A stretch of 51,825 bases of DNA, taken from contig JADBJL010000036.1 of NCBI GenBank assembly GCA_014874455.1, positions 1-51,825 of the forward strand, read 5' to 3'. The notes beneath the pieces were generated by a model. The model was not told where the DNA came from and made no database searches. It was given only the letters and a program-made list of their open reading frames with translations. The position numbers were made by a program, and so were the translations under genes. Below, piece by piece: positions 36,387 to 44,857 of the stretch; within the stretch, counting starts at the first letter, position 1, and each line of letters starts with the position of its first letter. The DNA is from Thermomicrobiaceae bacterium. GTDB lineage: Bacteria; Chloroflexota; Chloroflexia; Thermomicrobiales; Thermomicrobiaceae.

Positions 36387-37354
36387 CTCCTGTCATCGCG
36401 AGACGTCGTCTCCAGCGTAGCAGACGGCGTGCCAGCGCTCTCGCCGCTTGCCAGCGCCGCCCGCACCGCCGGGACGACCTCGGCGGCAAAGACGGCGGCC
36501 TGGTCGAGTGGTCTTCGGCCGAGCGGCCAGAAGATCATAGTATCGATGCGCCGCTCGCGGTGGAGCCGCACCAGCTCGTCGGCCCACTGCTCGGCGCTCA
36601 GGACTGGCGCGCCCGGACGGATCTCGGCCGTCACCGGATCCGGCCCGGCCAGCTTCAGCACGCCCATCAGGTTATAGCCGCGCCGGATCGCTTCGGGTGG
36701 CCGCCCTGCTTCGGCCGCGCCGGCGTCGACGGCGGCATGGATCTGCGCGAGCTGGTGCTCTGGCACGTAGGTGTTCGAGACGAGCAGGCCGTCGGCCAGG
36801 CGGCCGACCAGCCGGAGCATGCGCGGCCGGGTCGCCCCGACCCAGATGCGCGGCCGGCGCGCTGGCCGGGGGCCGAAGCGCAGGCCGCGTACCTGGAAGT
36901 AGCGGCCTGTCCAGGTCACCGCTCGCTCGCTCTCCCACAGCCTGCGGATCAGCGTGATCGCCTCTTCGAACATGCGCACGCGCTCGGCGGGCTTCTCGGG
37001 TACCCACCCACCCATCGCGAGGATACCCTGCGGGAACGCGCCGGCGCCGATGCCGAGCTCGATCCGCCCGCCGCTCATGAGGTCGAGCGACGCCGCCAGC
37101 TTCGCCAGCATCGCCGGTGGCCGCAGCGGCACAGGAGAGACGTTGGTGCCGAGGTGGACACGCGTGGTTCGCGCGGCCAGGAAGGCCAGCAGCGCCCAGG
37201 TATCGAAGAAGTCGGCGATGTAGGGGTGATCCTGGATCGTCAGCAGGTCGATCTCGTGCGACTCGGCGAGCTGGGCGAGCCGCAGGGCCGTCTCCAGGTC
37301 GGCCACGCCGGGGTGGACGTTCAGGCCGAGGAGCAACGGAGGTGCAGCGCTCAT
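36383..37354 (-). CDS. Luciferase-like (LLM) flavin-dependent oxidoreductase
   Basis: A 323-residue TIM-barrel enzyme of the bacterial luciferase / F420-dependent reductase family. Features of the family are LTIQDHPY near residue 38, TNVSPVPLRPPAMLAKLAASLD (about 68-90), the SGGRIELGIGAGAF loop (about 93-106), the RMFEEAITLIRRLW helix and the RPRIWVGA strand. The DHP-x-x segment and the PRI-x-x-GA motif suit F420-binding or FMNH2-binding members; which cofactor is used cannot be told. ATG 37354 is preceded by GGGAGGGAA; the frame stays open much further upstream but that part overlaps the MFS gene and is not coding. It sits in the middle of an MFS - oxidoreductase - DUF1624 operon. Confidence 0.9.
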   Translation of the reverse strand: MSAAPPLLLGLNVHPGVADLETALRLAQLAESHEIDLLTIQDHPYIADFFDTWALLAFLAARTTRVHLGTNVSPVPLRPPAMLAKLAASLDLMSGGRIELGIGAGAFPQGILAMGGWVPEKPAERVRMFEEAITLIRRLWESERAVTWTGRYFQVRGLRFGPRPARRPRIWVGATRPRMLRLVGRLADGLLVSNTYVPEHQLAQIHAAVDAGAAEAGRPPEAIRRGYNLMGVLKLAGPDPVTAEIRPGAPVLSAEQWADELVRLHRERRIDTMIFWPLGRRPLDQAAVFAAEVVPAVRAALASGESAGTPSATLETTSRDDRR

Positions 37355-37416
37355 CGCGTGTTCCCTCCCGGTAGGGCGCCAGCTCACCTCATCCGGCGAG
37401 CGCGAGCGAGGGCGAG

Positions 37417-38682
37417 TCAGTCCGCAAGTCTCGGAGCAGCCGACCGGGTGGCCGGGGTCGCGCTCGGTCGGAACCGTGGGGCCACGCGGATCGGGAGCAC
37501 GACGGCTGCCGCGAGGACGCCGAGCGCCAGGTTGAGCGCGAGCGACGGCTGGTACGTCGCGGTCAGGTCGTAGAGCAGGCCGCTGAGCGCCGCGCCGGCC
37601 GCCGAGCCGATCGGCATGACGGCGAAGAGCAGGCCGAAGATCGTGCCCAGGTTGCGGCGCCCGTACAGGGCGACACACAGCGACGAGGTGAGCGGCGTGG
37701 TCGCGCTCCAGGAGAAGCCGATGACCGCCACCGCGAGCATGACCGCTGGAGTCCACGACCCGGCCAGGAGCAACAGCCCGAAGCCGGCCCCGCGCAGCGC
37801 GTAGACAGCCGAAAGCGGCAGCGTCGTGCCCGCTCGATCGAGCCACCAGCCAGTAGCCAGCGCCCCCGCCAGGCTCATCCAGCCCATCAGCGAGAGGCCT
37901 GCCGCCGCCTGACCGCGCCCCAGGCCGTGCTGGAGCGCGTAGTCGACGAAGTACGTCATCATCCAGGACATCGTGAAACCACAGACGAAGAAGCCGAGCG
38001 CGAGCTGCCACCAGGCCCGGCTCGAAACTGCCTGACGCGCGCCACAGCCGGTGAACCGCTCCGCCGTCGTGGAGACGCGCCGCTGCTCGCGCAGCAGCAC
38101 GAAGATCAGCGGCGCGCCGACGGTCGCGACCAGCAGCCCGAGCAGGAGGTATCCATCCTGCCAGCCGGTCGCCGTCACCAGCAGTGCCAGCACGGGCACG
38201 ACCAGCGACTGGCCCAGCGGATTCACGGTGCTGATGACCGAGAGCGCCGTCGTCCGCCGTCGCTCGAACCAGGCAGCCACCACCGGCGTCATCACCGTCG
38301 GGGTCAGGGTCGCCAGCCCCAGGCCGGTCAGCACGCCGTAGCCGAGTACCAGCCCCAGCCCGCTCCCCGCCTGGCTGACGACGATCAGCCCTGTGCCGAG
38401 CAGGAGCAGCCCCCCAGCCGCGACCACACGCGCCGAGAAGCGATCGACCAGCCAGCCGACCAGCGGCTGCCCCAGCCCGACCATCAGGACGCTGACCGAG
38501 ACGACCGAGCCGAGCCCGCCGTGACTCACGTGGAAGTGCTGCTGCATCTCGTCGAAGACGAGACCGACCAGGAAGCGCCCACCGGCGGCGATCGCCAGCA
38601 CCGATGTGGCGACCGCCAGGATGGCCCACTGCATCCATGCGGCGCGCGGAGGGCGACGGTCGGGTTGCTCCGTGGCAGCCAT
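37417..38682 (-). CDS. MFS transporter (OxlT/MCT-like)
   Basis: A 421-residue, twelve-helix major-facilitator transporter of the oxalate-formate / monocarboxylate-like group. The loop 2-3 signature GWLVDRFSARVVAAGG and the equivalent in the second half (GWWLDRAGTTLPL) are present, as is the N-terminal GGRFLVGLVFDEMQQHF segment typical of the group. It is the first gene of the operon with the luciferase-like oxidoreductase and the DUF1624 protein, so it may import the substrate they modify. ATG 38682 has GAGGAGG upstream. A promoter with an overlapping dyad lies 43 nt before the start. Confidence 0.9.
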   Translation of the reverse strand: MAATEQPDRRPPRAAWMQWAILAVATSVLAIAAGGRFLVGLVFDEMQQHFHVSHGGLGSVVSVSVLMVGLGQPLVGWLVDRFSARVVAAGGLLLLGTGLIVVSQAGSGLGLVLGYGVLTGLGLATLTPTVMTPVVAAWFERRRTTALSVISTVNPLGQSLVVPVLALLVTATGWQDGYLLLGLLVATVGAPLIFVLLREQRRVSTTAERFTGCGARQAVSSRAWWQLALGFFVCGFTMSWMMTYFVDYALQHGLGRGQAAAGLSLMGWMSLAGALATGWWLDRAGTTLPLSAVYALRGAGFGLLLLAGSWTPAVMLAVAVIGFSWSATTPLTSSLCVALYGRRNLGTIFGLLFAVMPIGSAAGAALSGLLYDLTATYQPSLALNLALGVLAAAVVLPIRVAPRFRPSATPATRSAAPRLAD

Positions 38683-38724
38683 GGCGACGCCTCCTCGATC
38701 CCCGGCGGGCCGGGGCCTCCCTGT

Positions 38725-38753
38725 AGCCTACGCGCCGTCGTGGGGAGCGTCAA
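38725..38753 (-). promoter_or_regulatory. Predicted promoter of the MFS operon
   Basis: Minus strand: TTGACG (38753-38748), 17-nt spacer, TAGGCT (38730-38725), 43 nt from ATG 38682. Confidence 0.55.
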
Positions 38754-38769
38754 CCGCTGTGACGGTTGA
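38750..38769. promoter_or_regulatory. Operator-like dyad overlapping the MFS promoter
   Basis: TCAACCG (38750-38756), six bases, CGGTTGA (38763-38769): a perfect 7-bp inverted repeat centred just upstream of, and overlapping, the -35 element. This spacing and site suit a dimeric repressor or activator of the TetR/LacI/MarR size class; no regulator gene is adjacent. Confidence 0.5.
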
Positions 38770-38852
38770 GGGCCGATCACGCTCGTCCCCTCGCCTGCCG
38801 TGTCGGTCTCCCGTCGCAGCCGAGCGCAGGGCTTCAGACCGGTGCTCAGCGG

Positions 38853-38898
38853 CCCTCACCCCCAACTCCTCTCCCGCCACGCGGGCGAGGGGGTAGCG
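38853..38898. repeat. Palindromic repeat, CCCTCACCCC family, copy A
   Basis: Starts CCCTCACCCCCAACTCCTCT and folds through CCTCTCCCGC / GCGGGCGAGGGG. Imperfect copy adjoining copy B. Confidence 0.7.
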
Positions 38899-38963
38899 CC
38901 CTCACCCCGCCCTCGGCACCCCTCTCCCGCACGGCGCGGGAGAGGGGGTAAGGGGGTGAGGGG
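38899..38963. repeat. Palindromic repeat, CCCTCACCCC family, copy B
   Basis: Outer arms CCCTCACCCC (38899-38908) and GGGGTGAGGG, inner arms CCCTCTCCCGC and GCGGGAGAGGG around a short ACGGC loop: a long hairpin. It lies just downstream of the zinc-ribbon gene. Similar short palindromes occur, as I recall, in intergenic DNA of many high-GC bacteria. Confidence 0.75.
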
Positions 38964-38978
38964 CCACCGCGCTGACGT

Positions 38979-39266
38979 CTAGCGCGCGAGCAGCCGCACG
39001 TAGACGAGGTATTCGTTGAGCCCGACCCGCAGCAGCCGCTGGACAACGTACCGCTGGCCTGCGACCGTCACGGTCTGGCCCGGAGCGAGTCCTTGTGCCC
39101 GCACCTCGCGCGCTGAGCGACAGAGGATCTCGTAGGTGACGCGCCCGCACTGCCGACAGCGAACATACTGGTCACGCTCGTCGGTCGGGCCGGTGAACCC
39201 TCTCCGGACGAGGACGGCTGCCGTGCTGCCACAGACCGGGCACCGGCGAGGCGGATCCGCGACCAC
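38979..39266 (-). CDS. Zinc-ribbon hypothetical protein
   Basis: A small protein with a four-cysteine zinc ribbon: RRCPVCGSTAAVL ... DQYVRCRQCGRVTYEIL, then a C-terminal beta-rich part (GQTVTVAGQRYVVQRLLRVG) that resembles a small barrel. Probably soluble and nucleic-acid- or protein-binding; the function is unknown. The frame stays open to GTG 39371 and includes ATG 39326, but a TTGACC/TATGCT promoter at 39350-39322 would start transcription near 39315, so GTG 39266 (GGGAG nine bases upstream; 95 residues) is preferred. If that promoter is not used, the 130-residue form is possible. It is divergent from otsA. Confidence 0.72.
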   Translation of the reverse strand: MVADPPRRCPVCGSTAAVLVRRGFTGPTDERDQYVRCRQCGRVTYEILCRSAREVRAQGLAPGQTVTVAGQRYVVQRLLRVGLNEYLVYVRLLAR

Positions 39267-39321
39267 GGACGGCGACTCCCATGTGCTGGTACGCTCCGGC
39301 GAGGTCGTCTGCTTCGGGCGA

Positions 39322-39350
39322 AGCATACGGCGTACGACCGCAGAGGTCAA
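39322..39350 (-). promoter_or_regulatory. Predicted promoter of the zinc-ribbon gene
   Basis: Minus strand: TTGACC (39350-39345), exactly 17 nt, TATGCT (39327-39322). It lies inside the longer forms of the gene, which affects the start choice. Confidence 0.55.
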
Positions 39351-39623
39351 CGCTCGGCGCGCGGTAGGCACGGGCGCAGGGGGAGGGGGAACCTGTGGTA
39401 CGATGACGCTGAGCCCGAGGGCGGCGGCCCTGCCGCCGGGACAGCACAGGGTTTGGTCGCTGTAGCCCTGAGTTCTGAGGCAAGCTCGAATCGCGCATCG
39501 CCAGCGGCTCGGGGAGCGATAGCTTCACCGGTCACCCGCGAGCTGTCGAGCACGGGCACGGCTGGTGCCCACAGGCCGCTCTCAGGACAGAGCGGGCGCG
39601 ATGACCAACGATTGGAGGACGGC

Positions 39624-41198
39624 GTGCAAGGTTCGAGCCCGTTGTCGGGAAAACCCGCCTGGTTCGACGACCGCGACCTGCCCGAGCATGTCCGAGAACT
39701 GCTCGACCGTACCACGCTGATCATCGCCTCGAACCGGGGGCCGGTCGAGTTCCACCTCGCGCCGGACGGCACGTTCTTCACGAAGCGAGGCACCGGCGGA
39801 GTCGTGACCGCCATGAGCGCGGCCAGTCGCTATACTGAAGCGGTCTGGGTCGCCTGCGCCATGACCGAGGGCGATCGCCTGCGCGCCGAAATGGCGCGCG
39901 AGGCCGGAGAGACGGTGATCACGCCGCCTGAGGGCGATTTCCGCTTACGCTTCGTCCTGCCCGACCCCGAGGCGTATTACGGGTACTACAACCGGATCGC
40001 GAACCCGCTCCTCTGGTTTCTCCAGCACTACCTGTGGGACACACCGAGGGCACCGGATGTCGACCACTTCACCTGGCACGCCTGGCACCACGGCTACGTC
40101 ACCGTCAACCGCTTGTTCGCCGAGGAGATCCTCGCTGCTGCCGCCGCGGCTCAGCGCGAGCCGCTGGTCATGCTGCAGGACTACCACCTGTACCTCGCCC
40201 CCGGTGTCCTGCGGGAGCTGCGGCCGGAGATCACGCTGCAGCAGTTCATCCATATTCCCTGGCCCGACCAGGACTACTGGCGGCTCGTGCCGCGCGCCAT
40301 GCGCGAGGCGATCTGCCGCGGCCTGCTGGCCAACGATATCGTCGGCTTCCAGACCCCGCGCCACGCCCGCAGCTTCATCAATACCGTGGAGGCGAACCTC
40401 GACGACGTCGAAATCGACCGTCGCCAGCGCGAGATCTGTCACCAGGGGCGCGTCACGCGCGTGCGGGTCTACCCGATCTCGATCGACCCGGCACACGTGC
40501 TCGACGTCGCCGACAGCGAGGACGCGAAGCGGCACGAGGAGCACCTGCGCAGCTTCCTCAACGAGTACACGATCATCCGGGTCGACCGGGCCGAGCCAAG
40601 TAAGAACGTGGTGCGCGGCTTCCTCGCCTACGACCGCCTGCTGGAGGTGCACCCCGAGCTGCTCGGGCGGGTCAATTTCCTGGCCTTCCTGGTTCCTTCC
40701 CGGCTCGAAGTCGCCGAGTACATCGACTACCTGGACGACATCAACGCCGTGGTCGGCCGGATCAACGCCAAGTACGCCAACGTCGCCGAGCACCGTGGTA
40801 TCAACTGGCAACCGGTGCACCTCTTCATCGGCGACGACTACCCGCGGGCGCTGGCGGCCATGAAGCACTACGACGTGCTGCTGGTGAACGCCATCTTCGA
40901 CGGCATGAACCTCGTGGCCAAGGAAGGGGCGCTGCTCAACCAGCGCAACGGCGTGATCGTCCTCTCGGAGGGCGCTGGCGCGTACCAGGAGCTGGGCCAG
41001 TGGGCGCTGACCGTCTCGCCGACTGATATCGAGGGGACGGCCCAGGCCCTCTACGAGGGGCTGATGATGCCCGAGCGCGAGCGAGCGCTGCGCGCGCGGC
41101 AGCTCCGCGAGCTGGTGCTCGAGCACGACCTGCGCCGCTGGATCGCCGAGCAACTCAGCGATCTGGCCGAGCTGCGGGCCGAGCGCCACGCGCGCTGA
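39624..41198 (+). CDS. otsA: Alpha,alpha-trehalose-phosphate synthase (GT20)
   Basis: A 524-residue glycosyltransferase family 20 enzyme making trehalose 6-phosphate from UDP- or other NDP-glucose and glucose 6-phosphate. Signatures: IIASNRGPVEF at the N-terminus, LQDYHLYLAPGVL, QQFIHIPWPDQDYW, GFQTPRHARSFI, the donor-site VDRAEPSKN (Arg and Lys kept) and FDGMNLVAKEGALLNQ. Several are shifted from the E. coli form (QDYHLYL for HDYHLM, SKN for KG), so it belongs to a divergent subgroup. The frame is open from 39453, but GTG 39624 has GGAGG at ideal spacing and begins just before the conserved domain. No trehalose-6-phosphatase (OtsB) is fused or adjacent. It converges with the P1 peptidase gene, 4 nt between stops. 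Confidence 0.9.
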   Translation: MQGSSPLSGKPAWFDDRDLPEHVRELLDRTTLIIASNRGPVEFHLAPDGTFFTKRGTGGVVTAMSAASRYTEAVWVACAMTEGDRLRAEMAREAGETVITPPEGDFRLRFVLPDPEAYYGYYNRIANPLLWFLQHYLWDTPRAPDVDHFTWHAWHHGYVTVNRLFAEEILAAAAAAQREPLVMLQDYHLYLAPGVLRELRPEITLQQFIHIPWPDQDYWRLVPRAMREAICRGLLANDIVGFQTPRHARSFINTVEANLDDVEIDRRQREICHQGRVTRVRVYPISIDPAHVLDVADSEDAKRHEEHLRSFLNEYTIIRVDRAEPSKNVVRGFLAYDRLLEVHPELLGRVNFLAFLVPSRLEVAEYIDYLDDINAVVGRINAKYANVAEHRGINWQPVHLFIGDDYPRALAAMKHYDVLLVNAIFDGMNLVAKEGALLNQRNGVIVLSEGAGAYQELGQWALTVSPTDIEGTAQALYEGLMMPERERALRARQLRELVLEHDLRRWIAEQLSDLAELRAERHAR

Positions 41199-41202
41199 CG
41201 CG

Positions 41203-42321
41203 CTACAGCCGCCCGGCCCGGCGCAGCAGTTCCAGCGTCTCGTCCAGCGGCAGCGCGTGCGCGGTGTGGCCGTCGCGACCGGTCATCGTCTCGGCCCGGA
41301 ACAGCGCGTTGACCACGGCTTCCTCGGTCGCCTCCACCGCTGCCTGGAAGAGCGCGTCGAGCAGCCGGCCGCCCTCGACGAGGTGCGGGAGCTGGAGTAC
41401 CTGCTCGGCCGGCTCGTGTGGGATCCGGATCGCGGTCGAGAAGGCGAGCACGAAGTCGCCGCTGCCGTGCCCGGCGATGGAGCCGGTGCGGGCCAGCCCG
41501 AGCGCGCCGCGGCGAGCCAGCCGGCGCAGCGCCCGGTCGAGCAGCGGGGCATCGGTCGCCAGCACGACGATGACCGAGCCGCGTTCCTCGCTCGAGGCGG
41601 CCGGCTGCCAGTCGCGCAGCAGCCGGCCGACCGGTACCCCGGCGATGGTGAGCTGCTCGCGTCGCCCGAAGTTGCCGAGCACCAGGGCGCCCACGGTGTA
41701 CCCGCCCAGCTCCGCCGGTAGCCGGCGCGAGGCCGTGCCGATCCCACCCTTGAAGCCGAAGAGCATCATCCCGGTGCCGGCCCCGGCGTTTCCCTCCCCG
41801 ACCGGGCCGGAGCTCGCTTGCCGGATCGCCTCCAACGCGTGCTCAGCCCGTGCGTGCCTGCCCTGCATGTCGTTGAGCCAGGCGTCCGAGCATTCGAACA
41901 CCAGCGGGTTGACCGTGCTGGTCGTGATGCCGACGTCCGGGTTGGTCTGGATGGCGTGCTCCAGCAGCCCGTCGGCCACCCGTGGCACGCAGAGCGTGCT
42001 GGTGAGCGCGATCGGCGTCTCGACGACGCCGAGTTCATCGAGCTGGGCGACTCCGGTCGGCTTGCCGAAGCCGTTGAGCACGAACAGCGCGCCGGGCACC
42101 TTCTCGCGGAACAGGTTACCGCCGTGCGGCAGGATCACCGTGACCCCGGTGCGGATCGGCCCCCGGCCAGGCACCAGCGGCCCCTCGCCCTCTACCAGCG
42201 TGACGTGCCCGACCCGCACGCCCGGCACATCGGTGATCGCGTTCAGCGGCCCCACCGGCAACTCGCCGAGCACCAGTCCGGCCTCGCGCGCCCGCGGGCG
42301 TCGACTCGCCTCTCCGCTCAT
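41203..42321 (-). CDS. P1 family (DmpA/BapA-like) aminopeptidase
   Basis: A 372-residue N-terminal-nucleophile hydrolase of peptidase family S58 (L-aminopeptidase/D-esterase, beta-peptidyl aminopeptidase). Family landmarks: NAITDVPGVRVGHVTL at the N-terminus, GVTVILPHGGNLF, VLNGFGKPTGVAQL, the GNAGAGTGMMLFGFKGGIG turn and GYTVGALVLGNFG near the autocleavage region. Such enzymes process themselves into two chains and cut N-terminal residues including D- or beta-amino acids. ATG 42321 has AGGAGGG upstream; the frame is open to 42414, but there is no ribosome site there. Divergent from the M48 gene and convergent with otsA. Confidence 0.9.
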   Translation of the reverse strand: MSGEASRRPRAREAGLVLGELPVGPLNAITDVPGVRVGHVTLVEGEGPLVPGRGPIRTGVTVILPHGGNLFREKVPGALFVLNGFGKPTGVAQLDELGVVETPIALTSTLCVPRVADGLLEHAIQTNPDVGITTSTVNPLVFECSDAWLNDMQGRHARAEHALEAIRQASSGPVGEGNAGAGTGMMLFGFKGGIGTASRRLPAELGGYTVGALVLGNFGRREQLTIAGVPVGRLLRDWQPAASSEERGSVIVVLATDAPLLDRALRRLARRGALGLARTGSIAGHGSGDFVLAFSTAIRIPHEPAEQVLQLPHLVEGGRLLDALFQAAVEATEEAVVNALFRAETMTGRDGHTAHALPLDETLELLRRAGRL

Positions 42322-42437
42322 GCTTCGCCCTCCTGTTCCCTCACCCGTACCTGAGGCCCGCTCAGCATAGCAGGCCCCGCATAGGCGATAATCCAGGCAC
42401 CGAGACTCGCTCACCGGTAGGAGGGAGACGAGAGCGT

Positions 42438-43655
42438 ATGTCCGGGCAGGCCCGACCGGCGAACGGCAACGCCAGACCGGTGACTCCGTCGCTCGACGAT
42501 CCGGCGTGGCTGGCCCGGGCGCGGCGCTACCGCCGTGACCGGCTGCGCTGGCTCCTGGTCGACCTCGCGACGGGTATGGCCGTGAGCGGGCTGGCGCTCG
42601 CGCTGCGCCTGCCGGTCGTCGCCCAGAAGCGGATCGCCCGCTGGCTACCGGCGAGGTGGCTCGCCTCGGCGAGCGCCGTGCTCGCGTACGCGGCCAGCGC
42701 CTGGCTGCTCGGGTTGCCTTCCCGGGCCTGGCGCGACCTGGTTCTCGAGCATCGCTACGGCCTGAGCACGCAGCGTGCGCTTCCCTGGCTAGCCGACCAG
42801 CTCAAGGCCCTCCTGCTCGCACTACCGGTCGAGGCGCTCGTCGGGCAGGGCGTGCTGGCGGCGATCCGGCGCTGGCCGCGCCGCTGGTGGCTGGCGCTCA
42901 GCCTGGCCACCGCGCCGCTGGCGGCGCTCTTCAGCTTCCTCTTTCCCGTCGTCATCGCGCCCCGGTTCAACCGTTACCGGCCGCTGGAAGACGACGCGCT
43001 GGCTGCCCGCCTGCGCGAGCAGGCTGCGGCGGCCGGCATCGATGTGAGCGAGATCCTGGTGGCCGACCTCAGCCGGAGGACGCGCAAGGCCAACGCCTTC
43101 TTCGCCGGCCTGGGCCGTACCCGGCGCATCGTCCTGGGCGACACGCTGCTGGACGAGTTCGCGCCGGACGAGATCGCGGTCATCCTGGCACACGAGCTGG
43201 GCCACCAGGTCCACCGCGACCTCTGGCGCCTGATCCTCGTCTCGACGGCCCAGGTCACCCTCACGGCCTGGCTGGCGCATCGGCTGGCCGAGCGCGCGGC
43301 GCGCCGCTACGGGCGACAGCTCGGGCTCGCGCGGCTCGACCAGCCCGCCGCGCTCCCGTTGATCACCTGGCTCGGCACGCTGGCCGGCCTGGCCCTGGCG
43401 CCGGCCGCGAACGCGTGTTCTCGCCGCATCGAGCGCCAGGCCGACCGCTTCGCGCTGGAGCTGACCGGCGATGCCGACGCCTTCATCCGGGCGATGCGGC
43501 GCCTGGCGGAGCAGAACCTGCACCACCCCGACCCGCCGTGGCTGGAGCACTGGCTCTTCGATAGCCACCCCTCCATCGCCGAGCGCATCGCGGCCGCCCG
43601 GCAGTTCGCACGGCAGCGCCGTGCGGGTCGGGATGCTGAGGCGCGTCACCCGTGA
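42438..43655 (+). CDS. M48 family membrane metalloprotease (Ste24-like)
   Basis: A 405-residue integral-membrane zinc endopeptidase. The HExxH motif is AHELGHQVHRD (His252 to His256) and the third ligand lies in RRIERQADRFAL; several hydrophobic segments precede and surround it (about 30-55, 85-105, 130-165, 270-320), matching the CAAX-protease/HtpX-like family. An N-terminal tail with basic residues is cytoplasmic. Such proteases take part in membrane-protein quality control. ATG 42438 is preceded by AGGAGGGAG. It ends 2 nt from the stop of the convergent M19 gene. Confidence 0.93.
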   Translation: MSGQARPANGNARPVTPSLDDPAWLARARRYRRDRLRWLLVDLATGMAVSGLALALRLPVVAQKRIARWLPARWLASASAVLAYAASAWLLGLPSRAWRDLVLEHRYGLSTQRALPWLADQLKALLLALPVEALVGQGVLAAIRRWPRRWWLALSLATAPLAALFSFLFPVVIAPRFNRYRPLEDDALAARLREQAAAAGIDVSEILVADLSRRTRKANAFFAGLGRTRRIVLGDTLLDEFAPDEIAVILAHELGHQVHRDLWRLILVSTAQVTLTAWLAHRLAERAARRYGRQLGLARLDQPAALPLITWLGTLAGLALAPAANACSRRIERQADRFALELTGDADAFIRAMRRLAEQNLHHPDPPWLEHWLFDSHPSIAERIAAARQFARQRRAGRDAEARHP

Positions 43656-43657
43656 GC

Positions 43658-44857
43658 CTAGCCGACGACCTCGCGGAAGACGCGCAGGAAGTTGAGGCCG
43701 AGCAGCTTGCGTAGCTCCTCCTCGGTGAACCCCGCCTGGGCCAGCGCCACCGTCAGGTTCGGCCAGTCGGCGAACGTCTCGTACCCCGCGATCCGGTAGT
43801 CCGGCGTCAGCCGGTGTTCCTCCAGCCGGAAGCCCGCCCAGTCGAACGCCCCCGGCGGGTTCATCGGCATCGAGGGCGGGTACTCGATCAGCGAGCCCGT
43901 CCGGGAACTCGGCGGCCCCATCTTGTCGGTGCCGATCCCCACGTGGTCGATCCCGCACACGTCCACCAGATGCTCCACGTGCCGCACGAAGTCCTCCAGC
44001 GTGGCCTCGGGCCGCTCGCTGATGAAGCCCGGCACCACCACCACGCCGAAGTAGCCGCCGCGCTCCGCCACCGCCCGCGCCAGCTCGTCCGACTTGCCCC
44101 GGTCGTGCCGCGCCACCGCCTTGCTGGCCGAATGCGAGACCACCACCGGCGCCGTCGACACCTCCAAGGCGTCCCAGCCCACCTGCTCGCTGCAGTGGCT
44201 GATGTCGACCAGGATCCCAAGCTCGTTCAGCCGTCGCACCACCTCCCGGCCGAAGTAAGTCAGCCCGCCCTGGTAGCGCTCGGTGCAGCCGTCCCCCACC
44301 AGGTTCTGCAGGTTGTAGGTGAGCTGCACCATCCGCAGCCCCAGGTGATAGAAGCACTCGATCCGCTCCAGGTCGTCGCCGAAGGCGATGGTGTCCTGGA
44401 AGTCGATCACGATCCCGTGCTTGCCCTCGGCGTGCGCCCGCTCGATGTCGGCCGCCCGGCGCACCAGCACGAGCTCGTCGCGGAGGGCATCGACGATGGC
44501 CTGAGCTTGTGCGATCCGGCGCACCGCCCGCTCGAAGGCGTCGGCGAGCCGCCCCGGCCCCGAGTAGGTGCCGCAGGCGACGGTCACTCCCGAGCGCTCC
44601 CAGACCGCGAGGTAGGCCTGCCGCGCCTCCGGCGAGGTCTGGATCTCCCGGGCCGCCATCGCCTCCAGCACCGGCGCCACCTCGGCCCGCGAGCGCCCCT
44701 GGCGGGCGTACTCCTCGACGACCCGTCGCATCTGCTCGGTGAAGAGCATGCCGGTGGTGATCGGCGGCTGCTGGGTGTCGATCACGAGCGCCTCGTAGTG
44801 CAGCGCCCGGGCCTCCTCCGGCGTCAACGACGGCCTCCGTCTCCGCTGTGCCTCCAT
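43658..44857 (-). CDS. Membrane-dipeptidase (M19)-like protein with altered metal site
   Basis: A 399-residue TIM-barrel protein of the renal dipeptidase family. Conserved parts are the C-terminal half: DISHCSEQ (His ligand), VVSHSASKAV (His ligand), GYFGVVVVPGF, and DHVGIGTDKMG (the DHVGIGSD motif). The N-terminal metal motif, D-G-H-x-D in active enzymes, is replaced by DTQQPP at residues 27-32, and the bridging-Glu strand reads VIDFQDTIAFGDD instead of a GxEG pattern. Two of the zinc ligands are therefore missing or different, so it may bind one metal only, use other ligands or have another function. ATG 44857 has GGGGAGG upstream. It converges with the M48 gene with 2 nt between stop codons. 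Confidence 0.85.
   Translation of the reverse strand: MEAQRRRRPSLTPEEARALHYEALVIDTQQPPITTGMLFTEQMRRVVEEYARQGRSRAEVAPVLEAMAAREIQTSPEARQAYLAVWERSGVTVACGTYSGPGRLADAFERAVRRIAQAQAIVDALRDELVLVRRAADIERAHAEGKHGIVIDFQDTIAFGDDLERIECFYHLGLRMVQLTYNLQNLVGDGCTERYQGGLTYFGREVVRRLNELGILVDISHCSEQVGWDALEVSTAPVVVSHSASKAVARHDRGKSDELARAVAERGGYFGVVVVPGFISERPEATLEDFVRHVEHLVDVCGIDHVGIGTDKMGPPSSRTGSLIEYPPSMPMNPPGAFDWAGFRLEEHRLTPDYRIAGYETFADWPNLTVALAQAGFTEEELRKLLGLNFLRVFREVVG

Noticed and set aside
37355-38638. Upstream extension of the luciferase-like gene
   Set aside because: The extra 428 codons overlap the MFS gene in another frame; the ribosome site and family start are at 37354.
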